From contig NZ_JARKMX010000008.1 in the NCBI RefSeq assembly GCF_029360705.1, positions 3,603,479 through 3,667,478 on the forward strand: a stretch of 64,000 nt of DNA, written 5' to 3'. The notes under the pieces are model-generated. The model was not told where the DNA came from. It did not search any database and was given only the letters and a program-made list of their open reading frames with translations. Of the stretch, positions 35,016 through 44,103 are shown piece after piece. Position numbers and translations under genes: made by a program. This stretch comes from Paraflavitalea pollutisoli. Its GTDB lineage: Bacteria; Bacteroidota; Bacteroidia; Chitinophagales; Chitinophagaceae. Every line of letters begins with the position of its first letter. The first letter of the stretch is position 1.

Positions 35016-36140
35016 TTAATAACCTGCTACAGTTTTAAGATTCTTCACCTCGGCCCCATCCCGAACTTCTTCACTTCCTTTCCTGACCAACTGATCACCC
35101 GATTGCAGCTTATCGCCAAACACTTCAATCTTTCCATTGGTCTCACGGCCACGTTTTACATCAACCCATTCCGCCTTGCCGTTCACCACCCGGATCACGA
35201 ATACCCTTTCCGTTGAATTCACCAGGGCCGACTTCGGCACGATCAACGTACTGTCTTTGGCAGGGAAAGGGATCTTTACCTCCGCAATCATGCCAGGCAG
35301 TAATTTCTTATTGTTGTTCTCCACATCGATCTCTATCCGCTCCGAACGAAGGCGTGCATCGAGTGCACCTGACTGCCGGCTTACCTGCCCTCTAAATATT
35401 TCATTGGGAATGGCTTTCACCGTAAACTCAACCGGATGCTTACTATCGAGGTAGCCGGTATAGGCTTCCGGAACGGCCACTACCAGCCTAAGCTTTCTTT
35501 GTGTCTGCAGGGTAAACATGGGAAATTCGGAGCCCTTACCTGACGGACCGACGTATGCGCCCTGGCTGGCATTCCGTGCACTGATCACTCCTGCAAATGG
35601 TGCCCTGATCTCCAGATACCCCTGCACTACACTCACCTCCTTGTGGGCCGCTTTGGCAGCTTCCAGTTGCGCCATGTCGGAGTTCTTGCGGGCAGCAGCC
35701 TGGTCGAGGTCATTTTGTGAAATGGTACCAGGTGTTTTACTGGTTTCCAGCAAACGGTCGTATTGCGATTTGCTGGCAGTATATATAGCCTCCTGTGATT
35801 TGAGCCGAGATTCAGCAGCGGCCAGCCTGGAACTTAATTCCGGCGCCTCCAGCGAAGCCAGTAATTGGCCTGCCTGCACTTCCGAACCTACATCTACATA
35901 CAACTTCCTGACAAAACTGTTCTCCTTGGCATAGAGGTCTACATTTTGCCAGGCCACCAGTTCAGCGGGTGTTTGAAAAGCAGTCGACAATTTATCTTTC
36001 TGCAGAGTAAACACTTCCAGCACGGGTGGAGCGGCTACCGCAGCCGGCTCGTTTTTTTTCTCACCGTGCGATGAGTTACAGGCCGTCTGCGCCATTGCCA
36101 GGCCAGCCAACGCGAATACTATTATAGGTCTTGATCTCAT
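35016..36140 (-). CDS. RND efflux periplasmic adaptor lipoprotein, second cluster
   Basis: 374 residues with a signal peptide ending in AQTAC, so probably a lipoprotein. Lipoyl halves (NVDLYAKENSFVRKLYVDVGSEVQAGQLLASLEAPE and LEIRAPFAGVISARNASQGAYVGP) enclose a coiled-coil hairpin (SSRLAAAESRLKSQEAIYTASKSQYDRLLETSK), followed by a barrel domain (LRLVVAVPEAYTGYLDSKHPVEFTVKAIPNE). Unlike the first cluster, it is the last gene: the order here is TolC, permease, adaptor. Only 27 bases separate it from the permease stop. Confidence 0.92.
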   Translation of the reverse strand: MRSRPIIVFALAGLAMAQTACNSSHGEKKNEPAAVAAPPVLEVFTLQKDKLSTAFQTPAELVAWQNVDLYAKENSFVRKLYVDVGSEVQAGQLLASLEAPELSSRLAAAESRLKSQEAIYTASKSQYDRLLETSKTPGTISQNDLDQAAARKNSDMAQLEAAKAAHKEVSVVQGYLEIRAPFAGVISARNASQGAYVGPSGKGSEFPMFTLQTQRKLRLVVAVPEAYTGYLDSKHPVEFTVKAIPNEIFRGQVSRQSGALDARLRSERIEIDVENNNKKLLPGMIAEVKIPFPAKDSTLIVPKSALVNSTERVFVIRVVNGKAEWVDVKRGRETNGKIEVFGDKLQSGDQLVRKGSEEVRDGAEVKNLKTVAGY

Positions 36141-36167
36141 ATGCTTTTTTTAGAAAGAGGCATTTAT

Positions 36168-39100
36168 TTATTCACCTACGTAAAATTTGCTCTCCTTATC
36201 TTCCGGATCGAGCGATACAGAGGCGGTGGTAGTCTTGTTTTGCACCCAGGCAAACACGAGCGGCAACATCAGTAAGGTCGCAAAAGTAGAGGCGATCAAC
36301 CCACCAATCACCGCACGCGCCAGCGGAGATACCTGGTCACCGGCTTCACCAAGGCCGGCAGCCATCGGAATCATACCGACCACCATCGCCACACTCGTCA
36401 TCAGGATAGGCCGCATCCGTAAAGCGGCTGCTTCCCGGGCACTTTGCAAGGCATTGCCATTGTGTTTGCGCAACTGCTCCGCATTGGTGATCAACAATAC
36501 TGCGTTGGCGATCGACACCCCCACCGACATGATGATACCCATGTACGATTGCAGGTTCAGCGTAGACCCCGTAGCGATCAGCATCAGCATGGCGCCCAGC
36601 AACACCGCTGGCACCGTCGTCAGGATCACCGCTGATACTTTGAAAGACTGGAAGTTAGCCGCCAGCATCAAAAAGATCACGACAATAGCCACCAACAAAC
36701 CCGACTGCAAGCTATCCAAAGTTTCGGTAAGTACCTGTCCCAGACCGATCGGCTCCACCGTTAGTCCACGGGGCAGTTCACCCAGGGCAGCAATGGCCGC
36801 TTTCACGTCTGTGGTCGCTGTACCCAGGTCTTTGTCCATCAGGTTGGCGGTTACCGATACGATGGGCATCGCTCCCAGGTTATCATTTTCACCATAGGTC
36901 GTATCCGCCTCGATCGTCGCCACATCACTCAATACCGGCCTTTGTGCATTACGCAACACCGGGATCTCCCCTACACTGCTCACACTCGCCATCTTTACTT
37001 CAGGTATCTGTACCTGTACATTGTAGCTCAACCCGGCTTTTTCATCCAGCCACACATTCTTCTCCGTGTACCGGGAGGAAGAGGTCGATGCTACTACCGA
37101 ACGGGAAATATCCGACATATCTACGCCCAGTTGAGCGGCTTTAATCCGGTCTATATTGATATTCAATGCCGGGTAACGGATAGGTTGCGCAATCTGAATA
37201 TCGCGGAGATAAGCGATCTCGTGCAACTTATCCATCAGCTTATGGGCATATTCTTCATTGAGTTTCTTATTGCGACCGGCAATCCGCACCTCTACCGGGG
37301 TGGGTGAACCCTGGCTCAGGATCTTATCGGTGAGCTCGATCGGCTCAAACGACAACTTGACTTCAGGCATCGCCTTACCAACTTCATTACGCAGCTTCTC
37401 CTTCAGCTCATCCATATTGGTTTTATAATGCTCCTGCAAGGCAACCTGCAGCACCGCTTCGTGCGGCCCACCGGTAAACAGGTAGATCGGTGCAATGGAG
37501 AATTGAGCAGGATGCTGTCCCACAAAAGCAGAACTGATGGCGATATTGTCTTTACCTACCAGTGTATCGAGAATGTGCAGCATCTTCACGACCTTCTCTT
37601 CTGTTCTTTCAATACGCATGCCTTCCGGCGCTTTCAACCGCACCTGAAATTGAGAGCCATTCACTTTCGGTAATACATCGCGTCCGATACTGAAAAGCAG
37701 GAACACCACCGCGGCAATAGCCACAGCCAGGTAACCCACCACAACGCCTTTGCGATAACGCAGTAACCGATCGAGGAACCGCATGAAACGTGCCCGGAAT
37801 TTTTCAAATCGCGTCAATTTGCCATCACTGTTGACATCTGTTCGTTCTGCCATGGCCTGCTTGAGTTCAGAATCAGTGGCGTGACCAGCAGCCGGCACAT
37901 GTTTTCCCTTGTGTGGTTTCATGATCCAGTTGGCCATGATCGGTACAAAGGTCTGCGACAACAAATAAGAGACGATCATCGAAAAACCAATGGCCAGCGA
38001 CAGAGGCAGGAACAAGGACCCGGGAATACCCTGCATGGTAAAGGCAGGCGCAAACACCGCCAGGATACAAAACAGGATCAACAATTTAGGAAAGGCGATC
38101 TCCTTACAGGCATCCCAGATGGCCTTCGCCTTGGGCTTACCCATATCAAAATGCTGGTGAATATTTTCAATCGTGACCGTCGATTCATCTACCAGGATAC
38201 CGATGGCAAGCGACAGACCACTCAAGGTCATGATATTGATGGTTTGTCCAAAGAGCTGCAATAACAATACGCCCGAGATGATGGAAGTAGGAATGGTCAG
38301 GATCACGATCAGCGCGCCCCGGGCGTCGCCCAGGAACATCAACACCATGAGCCCCGTCAGGATAGCGCCAATAGCACCCTCACTCAGCAAGCTCTTTACC
38401 GCGTTAATTACATACACCGATTGGTCAAATTCGTAGGATAGTTTTACATCTTCCGGCAATTGCGCCTGAAACCTGGGCAGGTTTGCTTTCAGCTTCTGCA
38501 CTACTTCCCAGGTAGAGGCATCGGAAGATTTTGCGATACTCAGGTACACAGAGCGCTTGCCATTTACCAGGGCATAACCCATCGTAATATCGGCGCCATC
38601 TTCTACCGTTGCCACATCACGCAGGTACAGGTTCTGCACGCCTCCCTTATACAAAGGCATATTCTCGAAATCCTTCACATTCTTGATCACCGTGTTAGCC
38701 GGTGTCAGGTAGTTGTAATCCCCCACCCGCACATTGCCCCCGGGCGATATCTGGTTGTTGACACGTAACGCTTCCACCAGTTGGTCGGGGGTCAACTGAT
38801 GCGAGCGCAGCAGTTCCGGATCGGCTTTAATTACAATAGTACGCACGTTACCACCAAAGGGTGGAGAACCGATGAGGCCGGGTATGGACGTAAATGCACT
38901 GCGCACGTATACGTTGGCCATATCCATCAACTCGTTGTTGGTCCGTGTCGGACTACTGAGTACCAATTGACCCACCGGCAACGTAGAGGCATCGAAGCGT
39001 ATGATGAAAGGCGGCTGTGAGCCAGGCGGGAAAATAGCCTGCGCCCGGTTACAGAAAGCCCCCAATTCCGCAGCGGCCTGCGCCATATTGGTGCTCGGAT

Positions 39101-39386
39101 AGAAGGTGATCTTCATGAGGGTCAAGCCCTGCGTATTCTTCGTTTCGATGGATTTGATACCATTGACAAACAATAGGATATTAATATACTGCTTACCGAA
39201 GAAAGCCTCCATCTGAGAAGGTGTGTAGCCACCAAAAGGGTGCGAAATATAGATGACCGGTAGGTTCATCTGCGGAAAGATATCCACCTTGATGGTGCGA
39301 ACCGCTCCAATACCAAAAAACAAAAGTCCGGCTACCAATACCAGTATGGAGATAGGTTTTCTAAGTGCTGTTCTGATCAAGCCCAT
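36168..39386 (-). CDS. RND efflux permease with an EF-hand loop in the central linker
   Basis: 1072 residues. RND signatures: first helix at 13-30, TM2-TM6 at about 335-490, and a relay motif GILVDESTVTIENIHQHF (396-413) with a single Asp and Glu instead of the paired Asp of AcrB, a variant seen in a separate clade from classical drug pumps. The second half has VGVSIANAVLLITNAEQLR and RPILMTSVAMVVGMIPMA. Between TM6 and TM7, residues 517-528 read DVNSDGKLTRFE, a complete canonical EF-hand calcium loop (Asp1, Asn3, Asp5, Gly6, Leu8, Glu12), flanked by helices in the cytoplasmic linker. It lies in one operon with the TolC protein upstream and the adaptor downstream. Confidence 0.9.
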   Translation of the reverse strand: MGLIRTALRKPISILVLVAGLLFFGIGAVRTIKVDIFPQMNLPVIYISHPFGGYTPSQMEAFFGKQYINILLFVNGIKSIETKNTQGLTLMKITFYPSTNMAQAAAELGAFCNRAQAIFPPGSQPPFIIRFDASTLPVGQLVLSSPTRTNNELMDMANVYVRSAFTSIPGLIGSPPFGGNVRTIVIKADPELLRSHQLTPDQLVEALRVNNQISPGGNVRVGDYNYLTPANTVIKNVKDFENMPLYKGGVQNLYLRDVATVEDGADITMGYALVNGKRSVYLSIAKSSDASTWEVVQKLKANLPRFQAQLPEDVKLSYEFDQSVYVINAVKSLLSEGAIGAILTGLMVLMFLGDARGALIVILTIPTSIISGVLLLQLFGQTINIMTLSGLSLAIGILVDESTVTIENIHQHFDMGKPKAKAIWDACKEIAFPKLLILFCILAVFAPAFTMQGIPGSLFLPLSLAIGFSMIVSYLLSQTFVPIMANWIMKPHKGKHVPAAGHATDSELKQAMAERTDVNSDGKLTRFEKFRARFMRFLDRLLRYRKGVVVGYLAVAIAAVVFLLFSIGRDVLPKVNGSQFQVRLKAPEGMRIERTEEKVVKMLHILDTLVGKDNIAISSAFVGQHPAQFSIAPIYLFTGGPHEAVLQVALQEHYKTNMDELKEKLRNEVGKAMPEVKLSFEPIELTDKILSQGSPTPVEVRIAGRNKKLNEEYAHKLMDKLHEIAYLRDIQIAQPIRYPALNINIDRIKAAQLGVDMSDISRSVVASTSSSRYTEKNVWLDEKAGLSYNVQVQIPEVKMASVSSVGEIPVLRNAQRPVLSDVATIEADTTYGENDNLGAMPIVSVTANLMDKDLGTATTDVKAAIAALGELPRGLTVEPIGLGQVLTETLDSLQSGLLVAIVVIFLMLAANFQSFKVSAVILTTVPAVLLGAMLMLIATGSTLNLQSYMGIIMSVGVSIANAVLLITNAEQLRKHNGNALQSAREAAALRMRPILMTSVAMVVGMIPMAAGLGEAGDQVSPLARAVIGGLIASTFATLLMLPLVFAWVQNKTTTASVSLDPEDKESKFYVGE

Positions 39387-39403
39387 AACTACGAGAGGTT
39401 GAG

Positions 39404-40801
39404 TTAAAACTCATTAATGAATAAATCGAAATCACCACTGGCTGCCGCTTTCAGCAACAGGGCCTGCCACACATTGTTGTACGTGATGGCACGATCCGTT
39501 TCCGCCCGGTTGAGCGCATACAAAGCCTGCGTTACATCCACCATATTGGTCAGTCCATTCTTATACAGTACAGACTTTTGCAGGAAGGCATCCGATGCCG
39601 CTTTTATCTGCACCGGCACTTCGCGGTAATTATCCAGTGCATTTTTGATCTTGTTATCTGCCAACGCGAGTTGTGCTTTCAGCCGCTGATCGGTCAACAC
39701 ATATTCTTCTTTCAAAGCCTGTGAAATGAATTTCTGCGATGCTACCTGGTGGTGCACCCGTAGCGGTGTAGTCAGGTTCCAGATCATACCCACACCCAAT
39801 AGATAGTTGGCGCGGGTAGGATCGATTCCCTTTGCATAACTCTGCGAATATTTATCGAGTCCGTTGAAACCATAATCAGGGCTAAAACCCGAACCCCTGC
39901 CCTGAAATACCCCAAAGAGGGTAAACGTAGGATAACTGAAAGTTTTGAAGTATTTGGCCTGCTCATTACTGAGGTCGATACGCTTTTGGAAATAGCCCAA
40001 CAGAGGATGCAGCTGGCTACTGGAAGCGGAATCATACAGCGCCGCAGGAATGCGTGATACAAACTGCGAATCGAGTTGGAATGACTGATGTGGTACACCC
40101 ATCAGGATCGCCAGCTGATTGGCCTGCTCCTGTTCATAGTCTCTAGACCGCGTCAATACGATCCGCGCATTCGACACCTCGGCATTCGCCAATGAAGAAT
40201 CGACACCGGCATTGAGTCCATTCTTTACCCGGGTAGTAACAATGTTTTGCAAGGCGATAGCCCTGTCCAGGTTGTTTTGCCAGGACTGGGTAAGACGCTG
40301 GGCCGCCAGCAGATTAAGGTAGGCACCAGCCACACGTACTTCGTGTTGAAATTGCTCCTGCGCCAAATCGCTTTCATCCCTGGCCACCACCGCCTCAGCG
40401 GTTTTGATCTTCTCCCGTGCACGACCAAAAGAGTAGAAGTCCCAGTTTACGTTGGTGAGGTACAAGGAGCCAAACGCGGCATGCCAGTTCTGCTCAGCCA
40501 ACGGCTGACCGGAAGAGGCGGTACCAAGACCACGAAAGCCGTATAACGGACCGGTTTGTCCGTTGACGGTACCGTAGTCATGCTGAAACGAAATACTGAG
40601 ATCGGGATAGTATTCTTTAACACTTTGCCGGGCAGATGCTTTCGAAGCATCCACATAACGGGCCTTGGCTTTAATGGCACTGTATTGCTGCAGTCCAGCC
40701 TGTACGGCATCCTTCAGGGTCAATACCTGCGCATTGGATACCGCCGGAATACATACAAAACCTAAGAACCCTAACAGGGAGACAGGAAGTTTTTTTAACA
40801 T
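39404..40801 (-). CDS. TolC-family outer membrane efflux protein, second cluster
   Basis: 465 residues with a signal peptide (LPVSLLGFLGFVCIPAVSNAQ). OEP repeats: LTLKDAVQAGLQQYSAIKAKARYVDASKASARQSVKEYYPDLSISFQ in the first half and AALYDSASSSQLHPLLGYFQKRIDLSNEQAKYF in the second, ending in VDVTQALYALNRAETDRAITYNNVWQALLLKAAASGDF. It is the first gene of the second efflux operon; the permease starts 17 bases after its stop. A 16-base palindrome lies upstream, between it and the AraC gene. Confidence 0.92.
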   Translation of the reverse strand: MLKKLPVSLLGFLGFVCIPAVSNAQVLTLKDAVQAGLQQYSAIKAKARYVDASKASARQSVKEYYPDLSISFQHDYGTVNGQTGPLYGFRGLGTASSGQPLAEQNWHAAFGSLYLTNVNWDFYSFGRAREKIKTAEAVVARDESDLAQEQFQHEVRVAGAYLNLLAAQRLTQSWQNNLDRAIALQNIVTTRVKNGLNAGVDSSLANAEVSNARIVLTRSRDYEQEQANQLAILMGVPHQSFQLDSQFVSRIPAALYDSASSSQLHPLLGYFQKRIDLSNEQAKYFKTFSYPTFTLFGVFQGRGSGFSPDYGFNGLDKYSQSYAKGIDPTRANYLLGVGMIWNLTTPLRVHHQVASQKFISQALKEEYVLTDQRLKAQLALADNKIKNALDNYREVPVQIKAASDAFLQKSVLYKNGLTNMVDVTQALYALNRAETDRAITYNNVWQALLLKAAASGDFDLFINEF

Positions 40802-40878
40802 GCTATGCGATGAATATCATTCAGATTGTATAGTCCTTAACCTTGGGGCAAGCTGACGTTCGTGAGGGTTTTCACAAG

Positions 40879-40894
40879 CAGGTAAAGTTACCTG
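40879..40894. promoter_or_regulatory. Perfect palindrome, candidate operator of the second efflux operon
   Basis: CAGGTAAAGTTACCTG: 7-base arms around AG, about 80 bases before the tolC-like start and 48 bases after the AraC stop. It lacks a T-run, which makes a terminator less likely than a dimer-binding site. Confidence 0.45.
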
Positions 40895-40942
40895 TAGGAT
40901 TAGGTTAGTGCATTATAGATTTCAAACAAATAACTATAAAAA

Positions 40943-41875
40943 TCAAACAGCGGCTCCCCGGTAGGTGCGCGGAGTCTGCAGGGTTTGCTTTTTAAAGAAG
41001 TTGTTAAAGTAGGCAGGATACTCGAAGCCGAGGCTGTAAGCGATCTCGGATACGTTCCAATTGGTATGCATGAGTAACGCCTTTGCTTCTTTCACGATAC
41101 GATCTGCGATATGTTCCGTTGTCGTTTTTCCGGTAATCTCCTTCACGACCCGGTTCAGGTGATTGGCATGTACCGACAGGTTCATGGCATAGTCACCGGC
41201 CGTCTTCAACTTCAACACATGATCGGGAGAGTCGATCGGGAACTGCCTTTCCAGCAATTCAACGAACAGTGCCACTATTCTGGAAGAAGCATTGGTATGC
41301 TGGAAATAGCTGTCGGCAGGTTTCGACTTGAGTGCTTCATGAATGATCAGGTTGACATAATTGCGCAGCAGATCATACTTGTGAATATACTCCGACTCAA
41401 GCTCCGCCTGCATCTTAGCGAATGTAGCACAGAGAAAATCAACTTGCTGTGGCGTCATGAAATAAATAGGATCACCACCTATCTTAAACAATGGCGACTC
41501 CATGATACCTTCATTACGTTGTGTCCGGTCTGCAAACTGCTGATCAAACAGGCAGAAGTAACCATCCTGTTGCGAAGAACTGGCTTCCCATGCATAAGGA
41601 ATGGTCGGGTTGGAAAACAACAAGGCCGGACTGTCGATCTTGATCCCTTTATCGGCATAATACAACATCCCCTCTCCGATAATAAGAGAGATTTTGTAGA
41701 AATCACGCCGGTTGTAAGGAGAATAAGTTTTGCAATAAAAATCGCTGCGCTTGTATACGTTCAGATGCCCAAGCTCCATGCGCTGGTGCTGCTTATCGTA
41801 GATCACACGCCCACTGCCGGTGTCGCCAGTGCCGATACGTTTGTAAAAATCGCTGATGGATTCCGCCTTGGCCAT
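40943..41875 (-). CDS. AraC-family transcriptional regulator
   Basis: 310 residues, cytoplasmic. The N-terminal part resembles a cupin-type sensor (KISLIIGEGMLYYADKGIKIDSPALLFSNPTIPYAWE). The C-terminal 100 residues form the double helix-turn-helix of AraC/XylS proteins: NLSVHANHLNRVVKEITGKTTTEHIADRIVKEAKALLMHTNWNVSEIAYSLGFEYPAYFNNFFKKQTLQTPRTYR. It lies directly upstream of, and in the same direction as, the second efflux operon (141 bases to the tolC-like gene), so it probably controls it. The inducer is unknown. Confidence 0.92.
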   Translation of the reverse strand: MAKAESISDFYKRIGTGDTGSGRVIYDKQHQRMELGHLNVYKRSDFYCKTYSPYNRRDFYKISLIIGEGMLYYADKGIKIDSPALLFSNPTIPYAWEASSSQQDGYFCLFDQQFADRTQRNEGIMESPLFKIGGDPIYFMTPQQVDFLCATFAKMQAELESEYIHKYDLLRNYVNLIIHEALKSKPADSYFQHTNASSRIVALFVELLERQFPIDSPDHVLKLKTAGDYAMNLSVHANHLNRVVKEITGKTTTEHIADRIVKEAKALLMHTNWNVSEIAYSLGFEYPAYFNNFFKKQTLQTPRTYRGAAV

Positions 41876-42068
41876 TTCCCGAAATTATGAAAATCAAACA
41901 ACGGCGAAATTAAAATGTTTATAAAATTAGACGGATCAGCCGTTTACTGAGATGACTGGTAGCTGCTTTTCGACGATTCGCCCCAACAAGCTTTGACTGC
42001 GGCTTTTCGTTAACAAACGCTTAACCAGACGGCGTAAAATCCATGAAGGAGATTTCCTTATTGGTTCT

Positions 42069-44087
42069 CTAAAACAAATTGATACCTGCAGTAAAGCCTG
42101 CCCAACCAATGAAATTGTCGCCGGGAGACATAGGTCGGATGTTTGCCTTGTAGCCTTTCACGGCGTTTTTCTGCTCGGAGTAATAAAAAGACATGGCAGG
42201 TCCCGCAAACAGTGAAGCCCACTTCGTGAGCCGGTAATTGATGTGTGCCTCCACACGGGTCAGCATATTGAGGTAATCCCAGGTACCCAGATACACATGG
42301 GCTGTAGACACCTCGGCATTAACAGCCCATTTTTTTGACAGGTTGAATTCCCGCCCCAGCCCGTAACCAAATGTATAAGCCTTGGCATTGTTGGTAGGTT
42401 CCACGCCCGCCAGCAAAATGCTGTACAATTTTGAGTTACCGGTTTTGAAAGAAGCATTAAAAGGAAACTCTTCATTGCCATAGAGCGACAACTTATGATA
42501 GCCTTTCAATACGATATTGATTAGACCAATACTATACCCATCTGATGTATCGGCTATATTGACCAGACCGATCTGTAAACCCGATAGTTTCTTCGTATAA
42601 TTTACAAGTCCCGCTATCTGCGCTCCTCTCACCTCCTTAAAATTTACATTCATCAGACCGGCAATCTGCGCTCCTTTCACATCTTTGAGGTTCACATTCA
42701 ACCAGCCGGCAATCTGTGCCCCCCTTACATCTTGGAGGTTCACATTCAACCAGCCGGCAATTTGCGCTCCCTTTACATCCTGGAGGTTCACGTTCACCCA
42801 GCCGGCAATCTGCGCCCCATCCAGGTTCCGTCGATTCACGTTGAGTATGCCAGCCAATTGCGCACCAACGGTATGGCCATTCCCAAAATTGCCGATACCT
42901 GCCGCCTGTACCCCCTGCATAGTGCCACCCACGTGGTTATAGATGCCACCCAACTGCGCACCGCTAAAGTTACGTTTGGTAAAATTGGAAATACCAGCAG
43001 CCTGTACCCCGTGTACACTATCCAGCACCGTATTACTGATGCCCGCCAGTTGAGCTCCCTCTACCATACCTCCCACTACGTTGAAAATACCTGCAGCCTG
43101 AGCCCAGCGAACACTCTTATTGTCAATATTGAAGAGACCACCCAACTCTACCCCATTCACTCCACCTGAATAGCCGCCCCACACGTTGATGGAAACGTTG
43201 TTGATCACCTGACTGTTCAGCCGGCCATTGGTGCTGAGCCCTGGCAGCAGTGACAACTGGTAAGGTCGTACTGTAAAGAACTTCTTGAGGTTGATGGCCT
43301 GCAATTTTTGCCAGGTAGACAAGACCCAATTACCCATTTGCGTTTTATCAACCATGGAAGAGTCGGCTTTTCGATACGTATAGATCCAGTGCGAACTATC
43401 CGCTTTGCGGACGGCGACCACGATCGAATCGGGCACTTCAAAAGTATAAGGAGTAATGGTGATCGTTTTATCAGAAACCTCCAGGGGCATAATAGCAACC
43501 GTCATCTGCTGATTGAACCGGGGCTGAATAGTAAAGGTGGTATCGACATACAACTCCTTGCTTACAGTAAGGGACGCCTGGTTGTAACGGCTTTTGAGTT
43601 TCAGTTTGAAATACCCCTGCCGGTCGCTCATGGCAGACGCAAGTTGATTCTTCTCGTAAATACTGGCGTGACTAATGATCTCCCCGGTTTGATCATCCAG
43701 AATATAGCCACTGACATAGTAATACTTTTCTTCGCTGGCGGTACGACCAGTTACTTCCGAGGCCTTGATGGGAGCCTTGCGAAGGATGATATAATTGCCG
43801 CTTTCCCGATACTCGTACCCTTCTGGAAAAAGCTTTTCCATCACCTGCTTCACGGTCTGGTTGAAAATATTCAGGGTAACCAGGCTATCCCCCTTTATGA
43901 TATTGCTATTGTAAGAGAAATAGAAATTGCCTTTATTGCTCAGGATCTCGAGTACCTGACCAAGCTGTTGTCGATTTACGACAAACGACACATTTCTACC
44001 CAGGATAGGCTGCGACTGTGCACCCGCGGAAACGAATAGTAGTACTGTAAGTAAGACGATGCTTACCAATCCGGCTGTCTGCTTCAT
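42069..44087 (-). CDS. STN-domain protein with tandem GAQIAG repeats and a beta-rich C-terminus
   Basis: 672 residues. Signal peptide to about 24; STN domain 33-103 (VSFVVNRQQLGQVLEILSNKG, YEYRESGNYIILRK); carboxypeptidase-regulatory-like domain about 124-200 (VSGYILDDQTGEIISHASIY); then a low-similarity region. From about 303 to 525 come repeats of the type GAQxAGIxN, tightening to 16-residue units with core GAQIAGWxNVN at 424-487. The C-terminal about 140 residues alternate as in outer-membrane beta-strands and end in GFTAGINLF. The repeats should form a solenoid or beta-barrel-like surface; similar GAQ-repeat proteins are annotated in Bacteroidota without known function. It is the third gene of a sigma/FecR operon, where a TonB receptor with STN domain is normally found. 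Confidence 0.8.
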   Translation of the reverse strand: MKQTAGLVSIVLLTVLLFVSAGAQSQPILGRNVSFVVNRQQLGQVLEILSNKGNFYFSYNSNIIKGDSLVTLNIFNQTVKQVMEKLFPEGYEYRESGNYIILRKAPIKASEVTGRTASEEKYYYVSGYILDDQTGEIISHASIYEKNQLASAMSDRQGYFKLKLKSRYNQASLTVSKELYVDTTFTIQPRFNQQMTVAIMPLEVSDKTITITPYTFEVPDSIVVAVRKADSSHWIYTYRKADSSMVDKTQMGNWVLSTWQKLQAINLKKFFTVRPYQLSLLPGLSTNGRLNSQVINNVSINVWGGYSGGVNGVELGGLFNIDNKSVRWAQAAGIFNVVGGMVEGAQLAGISNTVLDSVHGVQAAGISNFTKRNFSGAQLGGIYNHVGGTMQGVQAAGIGNFGNGHTVGAQLAGILNVNRRNLDGAQIAGWVNVNLQDVKGAQIAGWLNVNLQDVRGAQIAGWLNVNLKDVKGAQIAGLMNVNFKEVRGAQIAGLVNYTKKLSGLQIGLVNIADTSDGYSIGLINIVLKGYHKLSLYGNEEFPFNASFKTGNSKLYSILLAGVEPTNNAKAYTFGYGLGREFNLSKKWAVNAEVSTAHVYLGTWDYLNMLTRVEAHINYRLTKWASLFAGPAMSFYYSEQKNAVKGYKANIRPMSPGDNFIGWAGFTAGINLF
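42627..42818 (-). repeat. 48-bp tandem repeats encoding GAQIAG units
   Basis: Four nearly identical 48-base units within the STN-repeat gene (residues 424-487); a fifth, diverged unit follows. They are similar at the DNA level, so copy number could change by slippage or recombination. Confidence 0.85.
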
Positions 44088-44103
44088 AACGTAAATGATA
44101 AAA

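Noticed and set aside
41111-41890. Plus-strand open frame of 259 codons
   Set aside because: Antisense to the AraC gene, no family features.
43308-44039. Plus-strand open frame of 243 codons
   Set aside because: Antisense to the STN-repeat gene; composition is that of a shadow frame.
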